Below the pieces are notes generated by a model. The model was given only the letters and a program-made list of their open reading frames with translations, did no database searches and was not told the origin of the DNA. A stretch of DNA of 64,000 bases, taken from Pholiota molesta. Taxonomy: Eukaryota > Basidiomycota > Agaricomycetes > Agaricales > Strophariaceae. Below, piece after piece: positions 36,116 through 46,286 of this stretch; the stretch's first letter is position 1; the number at the start of each line of letters is the position of its first letter. The position numbers were made by a program, and so were the translations under genes. The stretch covers positions 62,001 to 126,000 of the forward strand of contig JACGCK010000103.1 in the NCBI GenBank assembly GCA_014925825.1. The letters run 5' to 3'.

Positions 36116-37246
36116 CACAGGATGCAGTACCAAATAAATGTGTATTATTTATTCGGTCCTTTTGTAATGGTTTATTTACATCACACTGCAGATATCTGAC
36201 AATGAAGTATTTGGAAGATATTTGGTACAATTTAATAGATAAAGATGTTCAATTTATCTGCTATATATGAGATGGGTTACCTGGTATAAACTTTGCCAAT
36301 AAATTGATGCCCTTTATTTGGAGCATATTTACATATTGAGCAGGTTGATTATTTGACAACATATGTATATGACACAAACAAATAACATTTGAATAAAGAG
36401 GGTAATTTTATTTGGTAGGAATATTTAAATAAATAAGGAGAGATTATTTGGTAGTTATTTGGTAGCAGATTTGCCTCGTCAAAGGGGCAAATCCGAAATT
36501 TGCCGCGCAAAAAACGGCAAATCCGAAATTTGCCGCACAAAAAACGGCAAATCTGGAATTTGCCTCGTCAAAGGGGCGAATTCGAAATTTGCCGCGCAAA
36601 AAACGGCAAATCCAAAATTTGCCTCATCAAAGGGGCAAATCACTGAGGCAAATTCCAGATTTGCCATTTTTTGCACGGCAAATTTCGGATTTGCCCCTTT
36701 AATTTGACCATGCAAATTCTAGATTTGCCATTTTTTGTATGGCAAATTTCGAATTTGCCCCTTTGATGAGGCAAATTCCAGATTTGCCGTTTTTGCGCGG
36801 CAAATTTCGAATTCGCCCCTTTGACGAGGCAAATTCCAGATTTGCCGTTTTTTGTGCGGCAAATTTCGGATTTGCCCCTTTGACGAGGCAAATCTGCTAC
36901 CAAATAACTACCAAATAATCTCTCCTTATTTATTTAAATATTCCTACCAAATAAAATTGCTCTCTTTATTCAAATGTTATTTGTTTGTGTCATATACATA
37001 TGTTGTCAAATAATCAACCTGCTCAATATGTAAATATGCTCCAAATAAAGGGCATCAATTTATTTGCAAAGTTTCTATTAGATAAACCATCTCATATATA
37101 GCAGATAAATCGAACACTTTTATCTATTAAATTGTACCAAATATCTTCCAAATACTTTGTTGTCAGATATCTGCAGTGTGATGTAAATAAACTATTACAT
37201 AAGCACCGAATAAATAACACACATTTATTTGGTACTGCGCCCTGTG
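36116..37246. mobile_element. Second hairpin MITE with CACAGG ends (1131 bp)
   Basis: Ends CACAGGATGCAGTACCAAAT and the complement of CACAGGGCGCAGTACCAAAT. Flanked by AAT at 36113-36115 and 37247-37249. Terminal word (GTACCAAATAAATGTGTG) shared with the 30801-32071 element, but the arms and centre differ. Arms of about 360 bp are near-complementary. The centre (36470-36900) is an array of GGCAAATTTCGGATTTGCC-like palindromes in both orientations. No transposase. Confidence 0.85.
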
Positions 37247-37434
37247 AATGTCTGTAAACGGATTGACTGGATGACTCATCACACAGCCACCGAATTTCCG
37301 CAAATCGATCTCGTTTCACTCATTGGTGCTGAAAACATATCTAGCTCATGAATGTAGTCGTTTAGCAAACAAATACCATTATTTCTGAACACAGTATACA
37401 GTTAATGTGAAGGCTATGAAAGAAAAAGATTAAT

Positions 37435-39190
37435 TTATGCCTCATCATCGTGATCATCCGACTCAAATAATATCTCCTCTTTGCTTATCTCTGATCCTCC
37501 CAAGATCCTCCCTCCTCGTTGGCCCATGTTGATCAGTTGGGTTTTTCTTGAATGGAACATAAACACTGCCTTTGAATTGTGAAATACAAGTAGCCTCAGT
37601 TTGATGTGCATCTTCAGTAGCACAAAGTCCACAGTGACATTGTCAGCAATGGAAAAATTCTTTAATGGAAAGTGAGCTGCTTATTCAAGTTTTTGAGCCA
37701 TAACGAATGAAGAGAAGGAAGGGATGTATGGTAGAACGGAGTAATATTCCCTGTAGGACCCACAACAGCAGTGGGGGCAGCACGAAAGGCAGGCCATCTG
37801 GGGGCCGGGTCATCCACACGCACGCGCAAAGGCGCCGCGGGCCTCGCGGGCATAGTGGTCGGCACGGGTTTCCAAACCCGTGCGGGTTTGTGCCAGGGGT
37901 TTGGCGGGTACGGGTTGGGGTCTGACTTTCCTCACCCGGCCTCACCCTGTACCCGTAGCCGCGGGTCGGGCGGGTACGCGGATACCCGCGGCCGCCCAAT
38001 GCCGTTCGGTTCAAGCGGAGCTTGAATCGAAATCAACGAAGTTGGTTCGTTGATTTCAAGTCCTAACCATCCTTCGTCACGGCTGCGTGCCCCTCCCCTC
38101 CAATGAGGGATGTGGGCTGGCTGTTTTTCAACTGTACATGAACCCCGAGACGTGCTGAAGACGACGCGACACGGTAAAGACGACGCGACGCGGCAGGGCG
38201 CTGGATAGCGAAGGGAAGACCCGAGAAGCGGGAGATCCGGAAGGTGCGTCCCTGACGCCGCCCTTTTTCCTTCACTGACCCCACCCCACTCACAGGTCGC
38301 GGACTCCAACGGATGGCACGCGAACATGGCGATGCGACACCAACGACGGGATGCAGACAACATGACGCAACACGACGCCAACGACGCGACACCGACGTCC
38401 TCAATACAACGCCAACTTCACGCGACGCCGCCGACACGACGCCAACAACGCGGCGCCGACGACGCCAACAATGGTATGTCGACAATGCCAATGATATGAC
38501 ACCAACGACGCGAAGCCGACGACCCCGATGACGCGACACAACTGACACAACGACACGACACCGACAACGCGATGACGCGACGCTGATGATGCACGACGCG
38601 ATGCCAAAACGACGCGACGTGAACTTCACGCGATGCCGCCGACACGACGCCAACAACACGACGCTGACAACGCGACGCCGATGACGCGACACAGATGATA
38701 TCGGCGATGACGCGATGACTAGGGGGGCCAAAGGGAGGCACCACGGCGGTACACCCAGCCGTCTGTATACACAAGGAGTGCGGCAATTGCAGCCTCCACG
38801 TTATGCAGACGCTTGAGGAAACGTACCCGTGGCGCTGACCCGTGCGGGTTTCGAAACCCTCGAAACCCGTCAAACCCGCAACCCAAACCCGCGATACCCC
38901 CGTACCCGTACTGCGGGTGGAGGGTTTGGCGGGTGAGGGTACGGGTCTGGCTGAAGGTACCCGGGGGTTACCCGTGCCGACCACTACGCGGGCAGCGAGC
39001 TCGAGCGCGAGAAGTCGTCGAGCTGGCGACACGCCTCCTGGAGCTAGTGCGTGCGGGCCTCGAGCTCGTCGCGCTGGCGCTCGACTGCGGCGAGGTGGGT
39101 TTCATTATTCATACTCGTCAATGATGCGCTTGAGCTTGGCTTGAGCTGCTCGGCGGAGATCTGCTTGGGTGAGGGGGTGGTCCCTACCGT
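37435..39190 (-). pseudogene. Decayed ORF of unknown family, split by hAT MITE
   Basis: Minus-strand reading from about 39190 shows a charged coiled-coil-like part (ADLRRAAQAKLKRIIDEYE, then AAVERQRDELEARTH and LQEACRQLDDFSRSS). After removing the hAT element at 37853-38986 and one CGCGGGCA copy, it continues in frame as PARPAAPLRVRVDDPAPRW. A TAG sits where CAG (Gln) would fit (C to T), and a frame change lies near 39120. A further frame reaches 37435 with an acidic tail. It could be an old Gag or a host protein; not recognised. Confidence 0.35.
37853..38986. mobile_element. hAT-like MITE H2 (1134 bp)
   Basis: Ends TAGTGGTCGGCACGGGT and its complement. Perfect 8-bp target duplication CGCGGGCA at 37845-37852 and 38987-38994. 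Subterminal ACCCG/CGGGT-rich arrays. The inside contains a long degenerate GACGCGACGCCAACGAC-type tandem array (38320-38710). Same family as 41310-42650. No transposase. Confidence 0.88.
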
Positions 39191-39705
39191 CTAGACGTAC
39201 GCAACACAGTACATTTGTATTGTTTTGTGTCGTGCAGATGCGAGGTTTGGGGTGGCAACGCACCCGCGCACCCTCGGCACCTTTGCGGCACCTTGTAACG
39301 CGTACGCCGACGCGTCAATTAACGTGATTACATAATCAGAAAAGCGCGAGAATGCCTATAATTTGAGATGGATTTATTCCATTCTTTTAGTCATGAATAT
39401 TCGACAGACAAGAGAGATAGTACACTTCATTTGGAAATATTTAGGGAATGGCCTGACGAAAACTGCTATTGTGTTCATAGATATGGAAGTATTCATGCTA
39501 CCAGCTTTATGTGCAATGTTATTAGCCAAATACTCAGAACAATCCCTGGCATACCATATTTATTGAACATTTGCCTCTTCAAAATGACCATAGATGAGTT
39601 GGCTCCATGTGAAAATGCGAATTCCATAAATCTCTTTGCTTATGGAGAAACCAAACATAGACAAATCATATTTGATCAACAGGCATTGCCCCTCCCCACT
39701 CTTCT

Positions 39706-39914
39706 GAACTCAGCAATCAACGCAAAGCAAGAAATGAATTTTTTCCGAACAAATCTCATTTCTCGTGTTTGGGGGAAAGCGTGCGAAAACTGACATCTGG
39801 ACCTGTCTGGTTGAGATGCCACTGAAATCAATGAGCATGCTTTGAGCGCATTCTCTGGTCAGCTGAATGATATTTCTAAATCTTAGAATATCAATGAGAA
39901 GATCAGCTAACCCA
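39706..39914 (-). repeat. 209-bp direct repeat, copy 1
   Basis: Nearly identical to 40259-40467 (one base difference seen, GCATGC/GCACGC). Both copies keep an open minus frame of about 62 codons (LTRECAQS, then FARFPPNTRNE). Lies past the 3' side of the tyrosine-recombinase gene. Confidence 0.88.
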
Positions 39915-40071
39915 AAGAACACACTAAGAGAATAAGAAAATTGAATATGATCAAAGAAATCATCCAGAATAATTGCAATCCAAATAAAACCAAAAGAAAT
40001 CAAAGACACAAAGCATAGGGCAGTGGTGGGTGGGGCAGAAAAATTTTCTCGATGCTTTGAGGTGGAAGAGC

Positions 40072-40235
40072 AGAAGAGAAAAACTCAAGTTACTCTCACG
40101 TGCTCAGTTCTGACTTTCATTCAGTGACTGAGTGACTCAGAGTGACTTGATTTTTCACTGTTCTAATCTAGCTTACAAAGCACTAGTTCTGTGTTAATCG
40201 ACTCGATATATCTCGAAGAATAACTAGAACTGCAG
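40072..40235. repeat. Inverted repeat, right copy (164 bp)
   Basis: Reverse complement of 35939-36101; lies between the two 209-bp direct repeats. Confidence 0.9.
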
Positions 40236-40258
40236 GCTTTGTAAATAGCTAGAGTTTA

Positions 40259-40467
40259 GAACTCAGCAATCAACGCAAAGCAAGAAATGAATTTTTTCCG
40301 AACAAATCTCATTTCTCGTGTTTGGGGGAAAGCGTGCGAAAACTGACATCTGGACCTGTCTGGTTGAGATGCCACTGAAATCAATGAGCACGCTTTGAGC
40401 GCATTCTCTGGTCAGCTGAATGATATTTCTAAATCTTAGAATATCAATGAGAAGATCAGCTAACCCA
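40259..40467 (-). repeat. 209-bp direct repeat, copy 2
   Basis: Partner of 39706-39914, about 100 bp beyond the stop codon of the tyrosine recombinase. With copy 1 it brackets a 344-bp segment, similar to the B1-A2-B2 split repeats of Ngaro/PAT elements. Confidence 0.85.
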
Positions 40468-40565
40468 TGAAGAGACGAGCTCACAACTGCTGACTTCGAA
40501 ATGAAAGCAGCTCACCCAAACAGAGCGAGAAAGGACATAATTCATAAAGAACAAAAAGTAATAAA

Positions 40566-43366
40566 TCAAGAATTACCACTATGTCTCCGACGAAAAGCAG
40601 ACATGGTGTCCTCTACTAATGCCGCACGTGAAGAAATGAAAGAATTAGTAATAAATAAAGGAAGAACCCCTTCAATACGACGCCAGTATTCCAGAAACGA
40701 GCGCGACTTCCATCGACCCTGTACCGCCACAACATCTGGGGGGGTTCCACGCAACAATAATTCAGTTGCACCACCTATACGAAAACCATGCCCGGCCATG
40801 CGAGGCATCCCCGCAGCAACCCATATTTCTTCGCAACGTGATAGAAACCAATGCCGTGTCATGGGTGCATGAGATCCATCAGTGGTCATGAAAGAAAACA
40901 AAGGAGCCTCCGGAGGAACTTGAGAATTTGTTGACAAATGATGTTGAAAGGCCAAGTAAGGATCTGACGGATCATCAATCTTGGTAACCACGATATCCGC
41001 CCCGAGGTTGTGCGTCGTCTTCGTCCATGGAATATGAAAAGTCACCGAACGAATGTTACCAGCATCTGCACGAAAAACCGTTGAACAGTGCCTTGCAACA
41101 TGCTTCATCGGCAGGAAGGCATGCCGGCTGGGGATCAACAGCTCGCCGAGGCGACAGCACGACCAGAAAGCAACACAAGCAAGAGCCCAAACTGCCGCGT
41201 CGAATGATGATGAGAAATCGAGCCCGCGTCGCAACATGTGAAGATGCTGAATTGTTACCGGAGGACGCTTGGCTCGCCGCGAAGTATCAGGTACCAACTT
41301 CGAGACACCTAGTGATCGGCACGGGTAACCCGCGGGTACCTTCAGCCCGACCCGCACCCTCACCCGCCAAACCCTCCACCCGCAGTACGGGTACGGGGGT
41401 TTCGCGGGTTTGGGTTGCGGGTTTGACGGGTTTCGAGGGTCTCGAAACCCGCACGGGTCAGCAACACGGGTACATTTCCTCAAGCGTCTGCATAACGCGG
41501 AGGCTGCAATTGCCGCGCTCCTTGAGTATGCAGACGGCTGGGTGTACCGCCGTTGTGCCTCCCTTTGGCCCGCCTCGTTGTCCCGCTCCCACGCGCCATT
41601 GTCCGTCCGTTATCGTGCGCCGTTGACATCGTCCTTCCTGCGCCGTTGACACGCCCGTGCGAGGTCATCCGTCCGTTGGCATGCGCCGTTGTTGCGCGCC
41701 GTCCCTTCGTCATGCGCCCAGACGTGCTTCGTCGACCGTGCGCCCAGCATTTGCACTGGCGAAGGAGGAGGAGGCCTACCTCAACGCGTCTGCGGAGGTG
41801 GGCGAGCAGAAGGCGGCGGCGAGCAGTGGTGGGAGCAATGCCGGGGGGAGCAGCCCGCGCCGGGGCAGAAGAAGGACACGGCGGCCCTCGGGGGCGTTGT
41901 GAGTGGCCAGGCTGGTGGGAACCGTGAGAGGGACCGTGAGGAGCGGCAGGACCGAGAGTGCGGCGAGCGCGAGCGGGGTGAGCGTGTGACGCGCAGCCGC
42001 CGCGGGAACGTGCCGCCCGCGAGACAGGCGACGATGTCTACGAGTACCCGCCCCGCGACGCTGAGCACGTACATACCCGCGCAGCTGCTGAAGCTGCACA
42101 CCACGCCCATGAACGCGTCATCGTGTTCGCGTGTCCTCCGCCGTCGTGTTCACGTGTCCTCCGCCATCGTCCTCATTCGCCATTGTCGTTCGACCGTTGT
42201 CCGACGTGCGTGGTAAGAGCAGGGGTTGCACTGCCCAAGACGGACCTGTAAGTAGGGAGGGGTCAGTGGAGGAAAAAGGGCGGTGGCTGCGACGCACCTG
42301 GCGGATCTCCCACTCCTTGGGTCTTCCCTTCGCTATCCAGCGCCCCTGTCCTGCTCGCATCGTGAACTCCGGCCCACATCCCTCATTGGAGGGGAGGGGC
42401 ACGCGGCCGCAAAGATTCGGTGGTTAGAAATTGAAATCACCGCAGTTGTGTCGTTGAATTCGATTCAAACTCCGCTTGAATCAAACGGCATTGGGCGGCC
42501 GCGCGGGGCCGCGTACCCGCCATGTACCCGCGCAACCCGCGGCTACGGGTACGGGTTGAGGCCGGGTGAGGAAAGCCAGACCCGAACCCGTACCCGGCAA
42601 ACCCGTGGCCCAAACCCGCACGGGTTTGGAAACCCGTGCCAATCACTAGTCAGACACCACCTTTGACGGAACGAAGCATATCCCTCCCGTGCCAAGGTGC
42701 ACCATTGATGGTGTGCCAAAAATGGAGGCCGGCCAACCAGTTGTCAAGAGTGGTACGGGCCACCTTCCCTGCAGCCATAGCAGTTGCGAAACCGGCAATA
42801 AGAACCTCGGATGCGGGCATACGGTCCTTCTCTGGGATACAGCGTGAATCGCAATACTGTGTGAAACGTAAGGGGCCAGCCCCATAAAGTTCACGGGTCG
42901 CTTCATCGAGAGAAAAGAGCATGACATGAAGAAGCGCAAACGCATCTTGAGGCGGGAGAATTGTTGAAAGAGATTGACGGAATGAAGGAGTGATGGGTGC
43001 TGTCCAGGCAATTAAGCGCTCAGAAGCAAGAACGTGAGGGCGAAAGGAAGAAGGAGTGTAAGAATTGCCTGCTTTGGGTTTTCGAGGCTTTTTGATTCGA
43101 CTGACCACAGCCTGCGGTGTGCTAGCTTGCGAAATCGGACCCACCCGAGAATACAAACAAGCAGCTGCGGCAGCCACGTCGACACCTGCCAACGCATCCG
43201 AAAGTAATGACTCAGACACGCTGAAGGAAAGGACGGAGCTCAAGAGGGAGAGCGAAAGAGGGCGACAACTGAAATAAAGCAGGACCCAAAATACCGTGAG
43301 AGATTGGGTCTGCCAAGTTGTCTTCGGAATCCACGAATACGAAAGATAAATTGATGGAATATTCAT
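40566..43366 (-). pseudogene. Tyrosine recombinase, split by hAT MITE
   Basis: The N-terminal half (43366-42651) ends at the element and the C-terminal half resumes at 41301. Lengths 716 and 736 nt sum to 484 codons when the element and one duplicate are removed, so the frame closes. Catalytic signatures of the tyrosine-recombinase family: first Arg in SCCRLGELL, a Lys in WTKTTHN, HGFRIGG (H-x-x-R), GRWKS, and the nucleophile Tyr in FLEYWRR. It would cut and join cDNA circles into the genome. The frame start overlaps the RNase H end in another frame, so the true start is unknown. Confidence 0.85.
41310..42650. mobile_element. hAT-like MITE H1 (1341 bp) inside recombinase gene
   Basis: Ends TAGTGATCGGCACGGGTAA and the complement of TAGTGATTGGCACGGGTTT. 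Flanks GAGACACC (41302-41309) and CAGACACC (42651-42658) match 7 of 8, with two extra bases beside the right flank. The right subterminal region, read in reverse, matches the left end of H2 closely (GGTTTCCAAACCCGTGCGGG), so the two are one family in opposite orientation. No transposase. Confidence 0.82.
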
Positions 43367-45522
43367 GAGCTAAAAGCTCAGCATGACGGATCGACAAATT
43401 GACTTCGGGATTTCGACCGCGTCCACGATTCCATGCGCCGATAACGCCCTGATTATCACTGTGAATGACAATATGGCAAGCATGGAACCCACGGGCCACA
43501 AGGACGTGAAGCGCCAGCTCCACAGCTACTGCCTCCAACCAACCAATATGCTGGAACACGCCACGAGGCCTATCCGTCAATGCCCAGGCATCCCATCCGG
43601 GTCCGGAATCCCAAATCAGGCCGATACCCCACGAAGTCGACGCATCCACAAAGAGGCCGATATCCTGAGGCGGAGGTTGAGGTCGAAGCGAACGGCACCA
43701 ATTCGTAATGGCCAAAGTGCGAGACCACCATTTGAGATCAGATATCACGGATCTTGGAGGGTACCGATGATGAAAGTTGGATGGGAAGGATGAAGCGAAA
43801 CTGGAGATGTTGGGAAGGAAGGACCGGCCGCGAGGATAAACGAAAGTGATGTGTGAAAGAGAACCATTCAAGGAGAGGACCACATCGATAGGGGCAGGTG
43901 AATTCTCGTAAAGGGCGAGGAAAGAGTCGACCCTGCTTTTGAACTTTAAACGTTTTTCATCAGTTAAGGAAACTGATTTGGAAGCAATATCCCAGAAGAA
44001 GCCGAGATAAATGAAAGAGAAATCAAAATCTTGGCCCTTGGATTTATGCCATGGAATTCCTAATGACTCAATCATCCCCAACATGGAGACACGATCATAT
44101 GGGTAGATGAAAGGCTCGCCAACCGAACCATCTCCGGAAATAGGAAAACGAAAAACCACAAAGTCATCGACCCATTTCCTGATAGGGCCGACACCCAACT
44201 CCCACCAACAATCTCGAGTAAAATCACCCACTTCACCATGATTACCAGTGGAAGAAGTACACCCAAAAGGGTGGACATGATCGAGCCAAAACAGACCCTC
44301 GAAACTCACCACAGTGTAAGGCTTGTGATCTGGGTGGACGGGTACAGTTCGAAAGGCGGCTTCAACATCCAGAGTGGCCGCTTGCACACCCGGAATCGCG
44401 GAAGCAATCTGAAAGAAACAACATGAGCAGGTGGCTCATAAAACAATGGGAAGCAAGATACAACGCCGACGCAAACGAAGGCAGCAAAAACAAACCTCGC
44501 AAAGGCGAGGGGGAGGCAGAGCAGCGCAAACGCCCTCATCAAACACACAAATAAAATATTGCCACGCAGCAATAAAAAGAAACACAGGAACTTACAATAT
44601 GCTCAACCTCCGCTGCTGTACCCCAACTCGTGGGGAAGTCGTCGGAGTCAATCATATCATTCACGGAAACACCGGAAGCATCGCGAAACGACAAATTGAT
44701 GGCCATGCGCGTTTTCGTAAGCTTTCCATCCGAGTCGAATTTCGCCACGACCTGAATGGGTGAAGAGCGAAAAGGCCCACCCAGTATCTCCTCCAGTTGA
44801 GCCTTGGTGTAAGGACCAGACATATGCCCCTTCTCGACCTCGGCCTTCAAATAATCACGCATAGCGGAGGAGTAAGTTGAAGCGGATGGGTGATTTGGAG
44901 GAGTAAAAGTTGACCGCAAAGGTTGAAGATCGCCGAGACGGAAACCAATGGATAGTTTTCGGACGAGAAAAGGGTACTTGTCGCGTAAAGAAGGGAATTT
45001 ATCTATGAAGGCTTGGAAAGCCAAAGGAATATAAGGAGTGACAACACGGGCGCGCAGCGCAGCGAAAGAATCAGCTTGAGATAGTGGAGGCGAAGGAAAA
45101 GTTGACTTGATAAAATCATCGACTTCAGATACAGACGCGTGCGCAGGCGAAGTGCGAACGGATCCCACAGAGAGAGCAGAGGTGCTGGAAAGTGCACGGC
45201 TTGTGGTGACAGCGCTTGGAACCTGCAAGATTCCAGGAGATACAGATGGAGACGCCTGAAGAGACAGAGACGAGCTTCTTGTCAACGAATTTGCATGCAA
45301 CGTCTTCTCCACGCTCTGTCTTGCTTTCATTGCAACTGCTGAATTTGTGCCCGGAACGGCCGCAGATGAGGCAAATGGGAACGCCGGACCTGTTCCCACT
45401 GCCTTTCGGAAAGGGCGAATGCGAACCTTCCGCACTGGAAGGGTAAGGCTCATAGCGGCCACCGGAAGAGGAGCCACGGGAAGTGTTCTCCAGCGAGCGC
45501 TTCCAAGCAGCGAGATCCTCAC
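43212..45522 (-). CDS. Reverse transcriptase-RNase H with an intron
   Basis: Exon 1 45522-44596 (309 codons) has the RT entry region (PYTKAQLEEILGGPF, KTRMAINLSFRDA). Intron 44595-44409 runs GTAAGT to TTTCAG, 187 bp, phase 0. Exon 2 44408-43212 continues with ATLDVEAAFRTVPVHP and the catalytic KWVDDFVVF (WVDD in place of the common YVDD/YMDD), then RNase H: DASTSWGIG, WLEAVAVELAL, HSDNQGVIGAW, DNLADPIS. It copies element RNA. The start is uncertain, because its first 130 codons overlap the Gag frame. Splicing keeps RT in frame, but removal of an intron during an RNA-based life cycle is odd. Confidence 0.8.
44409..44595 (-). other. Intron in RT gene
   Basis: Donor GTAAGTTCC, acceptor TTTCAG, 187 bp, phase 0. 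Exon 1 would otherwise end in stops 19 codons later. Without it, the conserved RT block GVQAATLDVEAAF is not connected. Confidence 0.7.
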
Positions 45523-46231
45523 GGAGGATCAAATCCTTGATTTCCTGGAAACGACGGAGGTATGGCGCCTCGTCATAAATCGTCGGTAAAGCCGCGTATT
45601 CGCGACGCTGCTCGATGTCGAAGCGGAGGATTGCGGGGAAATGCGCGCAAAGATCCTGGTGTCCGGAAAGAAACTTGTAATGATTGACCCAACGCCTGTA
45701 AACGCCGTCTGAAGCTTCTGCCTGCAGGAAATCCATATAATTCCCCCAAGCCTCAGTCCAATCCGTGTAATCCATCGCGCCTTCATCGGGGAACTGATCG
45801 ATCTTGATGACATACACCTTCGATCCGTTGACGATAAGCTGCTCCCGAGCGAGCGTAGGTTTCAAGAAAAGTTCTTTCTGTGATTTGTAGAGGAACAAAG
45901 TGAGAGGGAGATGCTGTTTGTTCTGAGCGAGCTTGATGACCTCAGGATGAACGCCAAACTTGTGATCGCCTAAGGTTGAAGGCGCGGGGCGCTCGACATC
46001 CTCAGAGAATAGAACGCGGGGAAGGCCCGATTTGACATTCACAATTGGAGCATCAGCGAGTACCGTCGCTGGACCAATAGAACGGACTACATCGGCGCGT
46101 TGTTCCGGAGTGAGGAGGGCGAAACCAGCGAGGACCTGGTCGACATGATCGTATTGCTGCACGGGCGAGGGAGGACGGGACGGAACAGGAGTTTCGACAG
46201 TCTGGGGAGCTTCCACCTCAACATCGGCCAT
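45125..46231 (-). CDS. Gag-like protein of tyrosine-recombinase element (368 aa)
   Basis: Starts at 46231 inside the 60-bp terminal repeat. The middle has a helical region with WTEAWGNYMDFLQAE and FDIEQRREYAALP. C-terminal zinc signatures follow: a CCHC knuckle CLICGRSGHKFSSC and a second Cys/His cluster (CHHKPCTFQHLCSLCG, then H). The second cluster is typical of Gag-RT junctions in basidiomycete elements of this kind. The frame stops at 45125 while the RT frame is already open, so Gag-RT may be joined by frameshift or splicing. Confidence 0.75.
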   Translation of the reverse strand: MADVEVEAPQTVETPVPSRPPSPVQQYDHVDQVLAGFALLTPEQRADVVRSIGPATVLADAPIVNVKSGLPRVLFSEDVERPAPSTLGDHKFGVHPEVIKLAQNKQHLPLTLFLYKSQKELFLKPTLAREQLIVNGSKVYVIKIDQFPDEGAMDYTDWTEAWGNYMDFLQAEASDGVYRRWVNHYKFLSGHQDLCAHFPAILRFDIEQRREYAALPTIYDEAPYLRRFQEIKDLILREDLAAWKRSLENTSRGSSSGGRYEPYPSSAEGSHSPFPKGSGNRSGVPICLICGRSGHKFSSCNESKTERGEDVACKFVDKKLVSVSSGVSICISWNLAGSKRCHHKPCTFQHLCSLCGIRSHFACARVCI

Positions 46232-46286
46232 TCCGTCAAGGCCCGACCGGCCCGTGACACGATGCCCGAGTGGGATTAGAGAAAGG
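46227..46286 (+). repeat. 60-bp direct repeat, proximal copy (5' end of retroelement)
   Basis: Identical to 35879-35938. It covers the Gag start codon and everything upstream that is shared; sequence outside (from 46287) is unrelated in the two places. Confidence 0.9.

Larger units (their letters stand above)
39706..46286 (-). mobile_element. Tyrosine-recombinase retrotransposon (DIRS/Ngaro order)
   Basis: Minus-strand order is Gag, RT, RNase H, tyrosine recombinase, with no LTRs and no DDE integrase. The 5' limit is the 60-bp repeat ending at 46286. The 3' limit is uncertain: the nearest candidate is the pair of 209-bp repeats; a wider one is the second 60-bp copy at 35879. It lacks an obvious methyltransferase or hydrolase domain. 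It carries a hAT MITE inside the recombinase gene. Such elements integrate by recombinase action on a circular cDNA and leave no target duplication. Confidence 0.8.

Noticed and set aside
36459..36903. Open frames with GKSEICR repeats
   Set aside because: Same reason: palindromic core of the second hairpin element read through in frame.
30801..37249. CRISPR-like arrays at the satellite cores
   Set aside because: Units are palindromic words without regular unique spacers, and the context is eukaryotic TIR elements.
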